Assembly (NCBI GenBank): GCA_022813625.1
Contig: JAKLMB010000001.1
Span: 1,860,001-1,924,000 of the forward strand
Origin: Aaosphaeria pasadenensis
Taxonomy: Eukaryota > Ascomycota > Dothideomycetes > Pleosporales
DNA: 64,000 nucleotides
Reading direction: 5' to 3'
Numbering within the stretch: position 1 is the stretch's first letter; every line of letters begins with the position of its first letter. Below are positions 22,208 to 32,112 of this stretch, one piece after another. Made by a program: the position numbers and the translations under genes. The notes under the pieces were generated by a model, which was given only the letters and a program-made list of their open reading frames with translations, did not search any database and had not been told where the DNA came from.

Positions 22208-23164
22208 ATGTCAAACTCTGTTGATACTGCTCGACCTCGCGACTTCATTGGATATGGAGAGAAAACCCCTGCTTTTAGCTGCCCTGGAGGCAAAAAGGTT
22301 GCTATAAATTTCGCTATCAACTATGAAGAGGGTACTGAGCGCAACCCACTTGCTGGTGACAGTGCTCGTGACTCACGGACCTGGGTGAGGAGTGCGCTGC
22401 CAGAGAATGAGCGCGATCTCATGCAAGAGGGGGAATATGAATACGGCACTCGCGTCGGAATATGGCGATTACTTCGTATTTTCGCCGACTTCAATGTTCC
22501 GTACAGTGTTTTCCTGTCATCAGAAGCATTAGTGGCCAATCCTCCGTTCGCAGCGAAATTGAAGACTGAAAATTGCGACATTGTTTCTCACGGCACGCGG
22601 TCGATTAGTCGCGTTGGACTCACGGAAGACATGGAGAGGAAGGATCTTCGCCGATGCATCGACCAGACTTTGGAGTTAACGGGAAAGAAGATCTTGGGCG
22701 CATTTCCGAGGCCACCTATCACTGAGAATAGCCGACGGGTTATGGCTGAAGAAGGCCTTCTATTCGACTCAGCTACCTCGAATGACGACCGCCCGTACTT
22801 TGCAGATGTTTCTGGGCGACCAATGTTGGTGCTTCCGTACGCTGTAGATACCAATGATGCACGCTTCTGGGGTGGACAATCTGGTCCTGGGTTCACTGGT
22901 TCGACGGATTTCTTTGACTACCTGAAGGACGCTTTTGACGTTCTGTATAGAGAGTCGGATAATAGTGCGACAATGATGTCAATAGGTCTGCACGCACGGA
23001 TAATGCGACCAGGGCGCGTTGCTTCCCTGATCCGCTTCCTGGAATATGTCACCAAATTTGATGGCGCATGGATTGCTAAGCGCAGTGATATAGCAGCGCA
23101 TTTTGCTCGAAAGTTTGCGCCGGAGAATACCTGGAATTTGGAGGCCATAGCAGACCTTCCTTGA
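22208..23164 (+). CDS. Polysaccharide-deacetylase-fold hydrolase (PuuE/cyclic-imidase type)
   Basis: Single exon, 318 aa. Family pattern: KVAINFAINYEEGTERN near residue 37, then a late second half with LLFDSATSNDDRPYF and LVLPYAVDTNDARFW, the hallmark of PuuE-type allantoinases and cyclic imide hydrolases rather than chitin deacetylases. The usual SHG metal-ligand motif is present as DIVSHGTRSI, and a late His lies in GLHARIMRPGRV. No signal peptide or chitin-binding module, so it is intracellular. These enzymes hydrolyse cyclic amides such as allantoin, hydantoins and succinimide-type rings. In this cluster it is the best candidate for the ring-opening step; the substrate is not known. Confidence 0.87.
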   Translation: MSNSVDTARPRDFIGYGEKTPAFSCPGGKKVAINFAINYEEGTERNPLAGDSARDSRTWVRSALPENERDLMQEGEYEYGTRVGIWRLLRIFADFNVPYSVFLSSEALVANPPFAAKLKTENCDIVSHGTRSISRVGLTEDMERKDLRRCIDQTLELTGKKILGAFPRPPITENSRRVMAEEGLLFDSATSNDDRPYFADVSGRPMLVLPYAVDTNDARFWGGQSGPGFTGSTDFFDYLKDAFDVLYRESDNSATMMSIGLHARIMRPGRVASLIRFLEYVTKFDGAWIAKRSDIAAHFARKFAPENTWNLEAIADLP

Positions 23165-23925
23165 TCAAAAGTTCTGTTCGGGGTCATTTCATATTATATT
23201 TCAATGTATCTTTACATAGCTGTATTTGTGGTCAAACGATCCAGCCAAAGTAAAGTTTACTCCGCCTTGTTTCCAATCTGTTATGGCTTTACTTTGTGAG
23301 TACTATGCATACATAGTACCATAGTAATAACCCTGATCCACGTTTAAATAAAGCTTATTTTCATTCTTTGGTCCTCCATGCTCGTAATAGATGCACACTT
23401 TCTGTTTTGAGACAGATCTATACAACCCAACAATACAGAAATAAATGCTTGAGAAAAGGGCAAAGAAGGACGTTCAATTTTCATTGTACCTGTGGGGTAT
23501 ACTAGTAAACGCTACTTTCTCTGCTATATGCAGATATTGCTACCCTTACTACAGCACCTATGAGATCTAGACATGCATTTTACAGCTAATATAATCAGAT
23601 ATTATGTAGATTATATTGTGGACGTAAGACATACATTGTAGCCCTAGAGATGCTGCGAAAAATTCCGACCAGCGATAAGATTAGATTGACCAGGCCTAAC
23701 AAGAAATGGATGTTGAAGCACATCACGCAAGGACTAAAGGGAGCGAATATAAGGGATTGATTGTTCCATGTATTAGGAATGTTCCACCGTCCACACTAGA
23801 TTGTATTGAAGTCTCTGTGATTACATTGTGTTGCAGCTGCTAGAACTACTGGCATTGTAGAACCGTGACACTCGGCCATGTTCTTGCGTCGCATCTGATT
23901 TGACAGGCAACAGGACAAGTTCTCA
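23165..23925. other. Convergent AT-rich spacer
   Basis: No gene, repeat or RNA recognised. Confidence 0.5.
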
Positions 23926-24921
23926 TCAAGACAAGAAAGGCTTTACCAGCTCTAGAGACTTCTCCCATAACAACCGTTCCTTTTCCTCATCATAGGCATG
24001 CGGCGCATAGCCAGGATCAAACAGATCTTCAGTGGGCTTTGCTGGCTTCGAAATCTGGGCGTCTTCGAGGTAAAGACCACCCTTTCCTTCCAAAGCCTTT
24101 GCCGTGGCTGCCCAAACCGACGTAGCCGCGCCCTGCTCAACACTCTTCGTATGGGTTGCAGTTTTCGGGTCATCTGCCCAGGACTTCAATGCTTCTTCGG
24201 GTAAAAACTGTGACAGGCCTGTCATGATCACGCCCGGATGGACTGAAAATGCATGGACTCCCTGTCCCCCGTATCGACGTTCAAGCTCGGAAGCGGTATA
24301 CAGATTGGCGGTTTTGCTCTGGGCATAAGCAACCCATGGATTGTACTTTCCCTCCAAGTTGAAGTCGTCAAGGTGGACACCCCCCATACGATGAGCTGAA
24401 GAGGAGAGAACCACGACGCGCGACTGGAAATCAGGTGTACTCGACTTGACCAGCGCTGGAAGCAGGAGTTGGATCAACAAAAAGTGTGCAAGATGATTCG
24501 TGCCAAATTGTAACTCAAAGCCATCCTCAGTCCGACCTTCTGGGCTCGCCATGATGCCTGCATTGGCGATCACGATGTTGAGCTTATCAGATTCTTTCAA
24601 GAATTCGACGGCACATTTGCGGACGCTTGCTAGCGAGTTGAGATCGAGTTCCAGAAGCTTAGCACGAGGATTATCCAAGATGCTTCCGAGGGCAGACTTC
24701 GCCTTGGTGAGGTTTCGTGCAGTGAGGTAGACTGTAGCACCAGTTTCCAAGAGAACCCTGGCAGTTTCAATCCCAATTCCAGAGGAGGTACCCGTAATCA
24801 GGATGGTCTTGTCAGACCACTTTCCCTGAAGCTGCTCGTCCTCAAGGATCTGCTGGGCTGTGGGTCGAGCATCACCGGGGCCATTGGGAGCCTGGTGGGC
24901 AGCTTCATACTTTGAAGACAT
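23926..24921 (-). CDS. Short-chain dehydrogenase/reductase (retinol-dehydrogenase/WWOX-like)
   Basis: Single exon, 331 aa. Motifs in order: TILITGTSSGIGIETARVL (TGxxxGIG cofactor loop, about residues 40-58), NIVIANAGIMA (NAG), VVVLSSSAHR (catalytic Ser), and YAQSKTANL (YxxxK). HPGVIMTGLSQFL follows. An N-terminal extension of about 35 residues precedes the Rossmann core. The class reduces or oxidises retinoids, steroids and other carbonyls with NADP(H). It converges with the deacetylase-fold gene and may belong to the same cluster. Confidence 0.92.
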   Translation of the reverse strand: MSSKYEAAHQAPNGPGDARPTAQQILEDEQLQGKWSDKTILITGTSSGIGIETARVLLETGATVYLTARNLTKAKSALGSILDNPRAKLLELDLNSLASVRKCAVEFLKESDKLNIVIANAGIMASPEGRTEDGFELQFGTNHLAHFLLIQLLLPALVKSSTPDFQSRVVVLSSSAHRMGGVHLDDFNLEGKYNPWVAYAQSKTANLYTASELERRYGGQGVHAFSVHPGVIMTGLSQFLPEEALKSWADDPKTATHTKSVEQGAATSVWAATAKALEGKGGLYLEDAQISKPAKPTEDLFDPGYAPHAYDEEKERLLWEKSLELVKPFLS

Positions 24922-26309
24922 GTCGACAGTTTGGCTGAAGGGGTTTGTTGGAGGGTTTTGTTTTTGAATGTAGGATGCTGTGTGAGAAGATGATTGCTGT
25001 TGTGTGGAAAGTAAAAGAGGCCTCCGTTTGTATTTAAATAGTTATTTTCATCTACAGATACTTTGTGCGTCTTTGGTCCGCGTCTATTTCCCATAGACCA
25101 AAAACGTCTTACTACTCAAGGCTTGATTGACCTTCACATCTATGCTAAAACGGGACGGGTTGGATCAGTGAACTGAGTACGCGCACAACAAAACACCACA
25201 ACCTTGAGTTGGTCCACTACATTCGTTCCAGTCGTTTGTTCACTTATCTCCGAGGCCTCTTCTGGCTTCGTAATACATCTCGGCTGACAAATGTTTCCAA
25301 TGCGCGAGATTGAAGAGAAGTTAGGTTTGGCTATAAAATCCGGAGACTTCAACTTCAAAACTCATGAAGCTAGTCCTATTGAGGAAGTCACTTTCGCCAA
25401 GGCGACCTAGTCCGACTAAGCTCCTGCACTAAGGAAAGGGCCCTGTTTGTGACAGATCGTGGAGACATGCTACGCCTTTCCATCTGGCTATCGTCTCGGA
25501 GTCTCCGAATATCCGAGGCGTGTACTCTGCAGTCGACCTCAGAAGAAAGTGGAACAATTCGCTACAGGGGAAGAGTAGATTAAGCAGTAGGTTCGAACGC
25601 AAAGATCATTAGCTCCATCAACAAAAGCGCGTGAATACTAGCATCGATAAAATCGTTCAAAAGGTAAATGGGATGCACTCAAGTATATACCAAGCGTAGC
25701 AATCTCAGAAAGTGCACACTTAGTAACAACATCAAAAGGCTGTAGCAATAGGTCTGATCACACGAAGATGCTAGACGCATATGACAATGTTATGTTGCTT
25801 CACCATTACATGAGCTATCTCGTTGGCAAAATGTGAACTGATGCTTCAATATCAGCCGTGCTATCTACCAACGGAGTATCGCAATATCAATCTGCTGTCT
25901 ATGATTATAATCGGATTAATCGTATTGAGCCAATCAACTTACATGCTAGCACTTCTACAGCCAATTAGAAATACGTATTTGCCCTTATCCGGAACCAATC
26001 AGAAGGTCACCTTCGTCTAGGGCACTGCTTCGTACACTGTAATTACCTAGGCACACTGTGCGCATTTCAGTGATTTAGGTTGACATAAAAAGATTGATGC
26101 TTCGTTCCTTGCGTCAATCATTGATAAGCTAGTCGGTTTTAGGAACTCAAATTCGCCAAGTCCATGAGTAATTGATTTCGCCGTAGCTCCGGCCAAACTA
26201 GACACTTTCGGTTTAATTCTGAGACCTTGGCGAAATATGGCTCCTTGAAGAGTAGCAATCATGATATCGACTGTACAGGTGCAGTCACTTGCAGCTTCCG
26301 GCTTTCGCG
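24922..26309. other. 1.4-kb divergent intergenic region
   Basis: Promoters of the SDR (leftward) and the second Zn2Cys6 regulator (rightward). A minus-strand frame at 26047-26388 is antisense to the regulator's first exon and is not supported. Confidence 0.45.
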
Positions 26310-28042
26310 ATGAGGGCAAAAAGAAAGAACGTTTGTCAGAATTGTAGAGCCAAAAAGCTCGCGGTAAGTTCTGACGTTTACAAATCACATGTGTGGGTTC
26401 ATCCGCTAATGACCTATTGAAGTGCGACGGCGCTCAACCAGAATGCTCACAATGCATTTTTAGGCAGATAGGTTGCAGCGGATACAGACAAGAATTTGTT
26501 TTCGTGTCTAACGGTGCTTCTAATTCCAATGTTCACGTAAAATCAGCGAAGAGAAAGGAGGCCGGACCTCCCGAGCTGGTTCCCTTCTTCGATACGCCGC
26601 AACTAGACTTTAAACAACCCAGTCAGAACGCATTTGCTTCAAGCGCCACCGATCCTGTTCTCCCCAAGAGCAAGAGTACTTTTGGAACAACGAGATCTGA
26701 TTATAAAATCCAAACAGATATTCAGTTTATTAGGAAACAGTACGAAGTTATTGATACTTCAGCCCTAGGGGAGTTCAGTCTCTCGCAGAATCAGATTTGT
26801 GGAGCTTGGGTGGATGTTCTTCCACTTGTAGTTGGTAAAAGAAAAAGAGATGAGCCATTGTTGTCAGCAATTGGGGTAATGGCTACCGCATTCCGGTACT
26901 TAGCCGGCAAGGAAGAGTTGTCACAGGACCAGGTTCTTGACTTGTACTGCGAATCACTCCGGAATGTGGGCAAGGCATTGGAAGCAGCTCACGGTGTATT
27001 TCACATGGAGCATTGTGCTGCTATCATGTGTTTGGCGGTCACTGATGTAGGTTCTGATGCCTCCATATCATTTGTTGGATGTATTCTAATATATTGCTTG
27101 TGTAGATTGTTAGCCCAAAGTTGAAATCTGGTTGGATGACACACGCAAAAGGCGTAGGAGATATGATGGAGGCTCTAGGGCCAGCCTCTTTCCGCACTGG
27201 CGCCATGCACACTATTTTTGTAGGCTTCAGACCCCTGCTGGTAGGTCACAAACAATAGCTACTTTCTGCATGCAATAAGCACAGTACTGATTACTTTGGG
27301 AGCTGTTCAGGTAATAAGTTCGATTCTCACCCGTCGAAGAACGTTTCTTGCACGAAAAGAATGGAATATCAAGGCTTTCGATGAACGACCCGTGTCCATA
27401 TTGCAGCTACTACTAGACAAGGCCTGTGAGCTCCCAGAACTATTAGAAAGATACCACGGGATCAGTGACATATCATTACCCTCAAACCTTTCTGCTGTCG
27501 AACAACTCTGGTATGACTTTCACGATCTCCTAACAAGTATTCGGAAATGGGCACGGAAGTCACATTCCGAAGCTTCGCATCCGTTGTTTTGGTCAAAGTC
27601 TAACCCTAGGCTCTGCTTATCATCAAGTGGGGACGCTATTTGGTTCCCTAACATGATGACAGCAAACAGCCTGATGCATTATTGGGCCCTTGAGATTGTG
27701 ATTCGGACGTATCTCAACCATATGCACAAGACTCTATCCACAGTCAGGGGAGATGATTGGCAAACTCCCATACGTACATGTACGGAAACCTTTGAGGAAT
27801 ATTCACTTGTAAAATTGGCAGATATGATCTGCGACAGTATATCATATCTTCTGCAGCCAGAACTAAAGGTTCATGGACTGGGTTCTGCTTTCTTTGCTCT
27901 TCCTACAGCTTTACGAATCTACGAACAGGAGCAAAGTCTCGAAAGTAGCCAATTGGAGCGCTATGAGAAGATTCCACAAATACTAGCAAGAAAGGGGATG
28001 TACTTTCCTTCCAATTGGTATTCATCAGTAGCAATCAAGTAA
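26310..28042 (+). CDS. Second Zn2Cys6 transcription factor
   Basis: Four exons (26310-26363, 26423-27046, 27106-27240, 27311-28042) give 514 aa. The 18-codon first exon supplies the first two Cys of the zinc cluster (NVCQNCRAKKLA); exon 2 supplies the rest (CDGAQPECSQC, then IFRQIGC), making C-x2-C-x6-C-x6-C-x2-C-x6-C. The residue before the third Cys is Ala where Lys or Arg is usual. The rest follows the pattern of fungal regulators ending in a DUF3468-like region (FRTGAMHTIFVGFRPLL, RRRTFLARKEW). Introns 2 and 3 are phase 0. It may control the flanking MFS transporter and acyl-CoA dehydrogenase, or the cluster to its left. Confidence 0.87.
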
Positions 28043-29463
28043 TTCATAAAAGGGATTTTTGATATGATTGGCGAGAACTTGTAAGAATTTATGTGCAATG
28101 TACAACAGACTAACCACTACTGTCTTAACAAACACATTCAATAATTATTTTTGAATCAACGGAATTGATCGGGAAAGAACTGCGTTACTCTCTCACTCCA
28201 GTGATCGATCAATCAAGAATGACTTTTGCAGATCCTTTTTAATATCACAAAGCATCATACTTGTACCACGTTTCAGAAAAGGACATCCAAATTGTATCCG
28301 TGCAGGCTTGAATGTAAGTAGCAGGTAATAGTGAGTTTCAAGATTTAGTTCAACACATTTGCAAGACAACGACTTAAGATGTGTAGTCGATAGTAATACC
28401 TGATGTATTTGACAGGGAATCGCGAAATAAAAGGATACACAGTAGGTAACCCTCTATCGCCGCAAACGGAAACTTCTCATCCAAGGCCTGATTGAGACTA
28501 AGCACGAAATTGATCTTCAGCCTCACGAAGCTTCTGTCCGGTTCTGGTTCCCGTACTTCTTCAGGAATGCAAGCTTTCAGGGTCCGAGTCGGCCGCACTG
28601 TGCTATTGGAAGCTAGCGGACGCCTCCCCACCTTGTCCGAAGCGAAGGCTCTCCACCACCATGTCCGACCTTGTGCGACCTCACCTAGCTCTAACGCTGC
28701 ATGCTAAATCAACGATTAGACGCCAATCAGAAATTAGATCCCTTTCGTCTTCAAATGAAATAAGCTGATTGGCATGATCGCTCTGGAAGATACCGCATTG
28801 AATGCATTCTTATCATTGTCCAAGTACTCGTTTTGTGTCGACTCTTTTAGGCGAACGCCATAACTAGGTAATTATTTGCTTCTTTTACGTTTCCGTATTC
28901 ATCATGGGTCGAAGAAAAGAAAACGAAGTAAGTATAGACGATTCTATCGCCATCCAGGGAGATCAATATTCGCCCAGCTCCAGATCCAGATCCAGATCTT
29001 AGGTTAGCTGCGATTCTAAATGTAGATAACAACTTGAGGATAGTCGAATGTACATCGCTATGTATTAGTAGAACGTACTGAGATGACGGCACTGACTCCG
29101 AACGGATGTGTTATCGATGATCTTTCCTGAACAACACATTTCTACCAAAGTTGAGTCTGTGTGGATCCGACCTCCTGTCCGAAAGATCGGCTATGGTCGT
29201 GGCGTGCCAGCATGGTAATGAGCGTGTTGTACCACGTTCTTACGACGAATAAGAAGATCCGTAGATCGCTATCACTTACGCACATCAATCATAGCCATCT
29301 CCAATGTCAACTCATGCAGAACACGGCATAAGCAATAGGCCAATGATCGAATTTACCGGATGTAGCCAGCACAATGGAAGAAGCCATGCTTTGTGTGTTT
29401 AGCTGGTGAGCACACCTGCATTGGGGTATAAGAATCCGCAATTCCATTGTTTCTCAAGTAACC
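28043..29463. other. 1.4-kb gene-free stretch
   Basis: Short frames only. A short agatcc-type direct repeat (ccagatccagatccagatc) lies at about 28980-28998. Confidence 0.5.
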
Positions 29464-31240
29464 ATGCCCAACACCTCCAATTTGAAAACTCTCCAACCAA
29501 TTCCTGAAATTGTTCCAACTATGACGGAAATGCAACCTGAAATACTCATCCCTGGCACTGAGCGTATGGGTGAAGATGGCAGGGAGAAGAAGGCATTAAT
29601 TCCACATCCATCTTCCGATCCACAAGACCCCCTCAATTGGTCAACGACATGGAAACGTAAGCTCTTGTTGAAACCACAGTTAATAATTTGCTAATCCGGA
29701 ATCAAGTCACTGTAATGGCCAGTCAATGGCTATTTACTTGGATTTCAGTGACAGGTGCACTGTCGATTGCACCTATGTTCCCATTGCTCGGCAAAGAGTT
29801 CCATTTGAATAACTCTCAACTGTCGATGCTCACTGGCATCACCGTTATCACCCTTGGCTTCGCCAATTTTTTCATTGTCCCGCTCAGTAACATCTTCGGT
29901 CGTCGCGCAGTGAGCTTGGTCTTCTCTGTGTTGATCATGCTCACCTGCATCTGGGAAGCTCTGGCGACATCTCATCGCAGTCTCCTTGCAGCTCGCGCGC
30001 TCAACGGTCTTGTTTGTGCCACGAGCGAGTCCATCCCTGTGCAGATGATCGCCGATGTGTTCTTCCTGCACGAACGTGGATTATGGACTGGAGTGTATTT
30101 GTAAGGTCTTTAATTTTTTCCTCTGGTATAGCTACTAATAGATAGAACAGTACTGGATATTTCCTCGGTGCCTTCCTTGGGCCTGTGATGAGTGGATCAA
30201 TTGCCGCCCATCATGGCTGGCAATCCTTCTTTTGGCTTGAAACTGGGTTATCTGCCTTCGCCATCTTCATGATTGCCCTCACCTTTCCCGAAACCAAGTA
30301 TCATCGTCAAAATAGATCCTCAGAACATGCTCTTGCTTCTGAGTCATCTCTTCGGGCGAGCGAAAATGGCAGCCCCAATGATAGTAGCGAAGCTGAGAAG
30401 CAACTGACCCAAAGCCGGGTCGCAGATTCAGAGAACAACTCCATCACAACACCCCCTGTCGGACAAGGCCGACCTTCCCGTGAGCAGTTCAAGTTAATAC
30501 AGAAAGCCGACTCGCGGTGGAAAGCATTCATCGTGCGCGACACATGGACTCCCATCAAGGTCTTTTTCAACCCAATCATCTTCTGGGCTGGGCTTATGCT
30601 TGCTGGCCCCGCCGATTTAGTCCTGTTCTTCAACATTACCGAATCTGTTGTTCTAGCTGCACCACCTTATAATTTCAATCCCCAACAGGTCGGTTATACC
30701 AACTTCGCATTCGTCGTCGGAGCGATTCTTGGCCTTGCTACTGCCGGACCATACTCGGACTTCGTTGCTGCGCGCGCGACACGTCGAAACAATGGCATCC
30801 GAGAAGCGGAAATGCGTCTGCCTGCTATGATGTTCTACATGGTCATCACAATGCTTTCGCTCATTTTGGGCGGCATTGCCTACCAGTACCAGTGGGCATG
30901 GGGTCATATCATTGTATGGGGCTACGGATTCGCCGGTCTCTCAGTCACAACCGTTCCAACTATCTGCATTGCCTACGCCATTGATTGTTACAAGCCGATC
31001 TCCGGAGAGATCATGGTTGTCGCGACAGTGTGCAAGAACTTCATCGCCTTCAGCTACAGCTATTGGGTCTTCGATCTGGCGCATACTAGCAAGGACGGCT
31101 GGATCACTCCAGCTATGGTTATTTTCGCTTGCACCGTGGGACCTGCTTTGTTTGCGATACCGTTGTACTTTGGCGTCGGTAAGAAGATCCGCCATTGGAC
31201 AAGAAACTCTACCTTGCACCGTATGGAAGATTTGATCTGA
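29464..31240 (+). CDS. MFS transporter (DHA1/HOL1-type)
   Basis: Three exons (29464-29656, 29707-30100, 30151-31240) give 558 aa. The N-terminal DPQDPLNWSTTWK is the 'DPxNWS' tag of fungal HOL1/FLR1-like drug:H+ antiporters. Intron 1 joins it in phase to LTVMASQWLFTW (TM1). GRRAVSLVFSVLIML follows TM2-3. A long charged loop sits between TM6 and TM7 (about residues 245-335), then six further helices. An internal Met at 29521 could also serve as start. Such carriers export toxins or take up cations and polyamines; the substrate is unknown. Confidence 0.9.
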
Positions 31241-32112
31241 AGGATTTGGGGATGATTACGACATATGGGGTTTGGTTAATGAGTTTGGCAGGAAATTGAT
31301 TTACGACCTGGAGTTAAGGATTACAGTTTCTATTTTGGTAAATTGGAGATTCCTTTTACATAGTCCTGAGCGTAGCCGCCTTCCTACTTTAGAACATTTT
31401 GCTTAAACATGAGTTGTAGACAGAGCGGTCTATATAGGCAGAAGAGGGGAAGACGTACACACAACCGGTAATACCGTATCACGAAGTGTTTGGAACGGGG
31501 CAAGATATAGAAGCAGCATTCACATGTTCGGCGCGTTTTCCGGGTTCCATAAGAATGAAAAGGTTATCCGTGCTAGGGAGGCGCAAGGTATGAACAATCT
31601 TTATCCGGTAACTGCAATATGGAGTACACAGGTATATACATAATGATAATGATAATGATAAAAATAACGTTGTTTCTGCCATATCCTTCTTTCAACACAT
31701 TCTGAAGACCGGTTGGTGACGCTAGAAATTGTGTGCGATCCTTCGCACAAGATATTTGTGAGCCACAAGAATAGTTTTGATTCCCTTTATGACATGCCTC
31801 ACAAACCAAACAGCCTGGATGAGATCGATAAACTTGGAGGATCATCCGATGCGGAGCCAGCCTTGTTTGGACCGCCAGGCACATGCACTGCGGGGTTGAG
31901 CCGACACTAAGGAGACCACACCAGCTGGACCTCGGAAGCTAAGTAGGATCCCATATACGCCAGAGGGAGCAATACTAATACGATGAATCAAGTTCATTTA
32001 ATCCGCAAACAACACTTTCTTCGACCAAGGCAAGGTTGCTGTGAATAAGGAATCGGCTTTAAAGATATTTCAAAAATATTCCCAGCTGATAACTACATCA
32101 TAAGGGTTAGCC
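31241..32112. other. Intergenic between MFS and acyl-CoA dehydrogenase
   Basis: Holds the TAATGA microsatellite and, near 31920-31950, a short stretch resembling part of metazoan 5S rRNA that I do not accept as a gene. Confidence 0.5.
31641..31660. repeat. Short (TAATGA)n microsatellite
   Basis: Three and a third perfect copies in the spacer between the MFS and acyl-CoA dehydrogenase genes. Confidence 0.75.

Noticed and set aside
31920..31950. Stretch with cctcggaagctaag, identical to an internal 5S rRNA segment of animals
   Set aside because: The flanking bases do not form 5S helices and do not match ascomycete 5S, which lacks this exact segment. Probably chance or a very degraded fragment; a covariance-model scan would decide.
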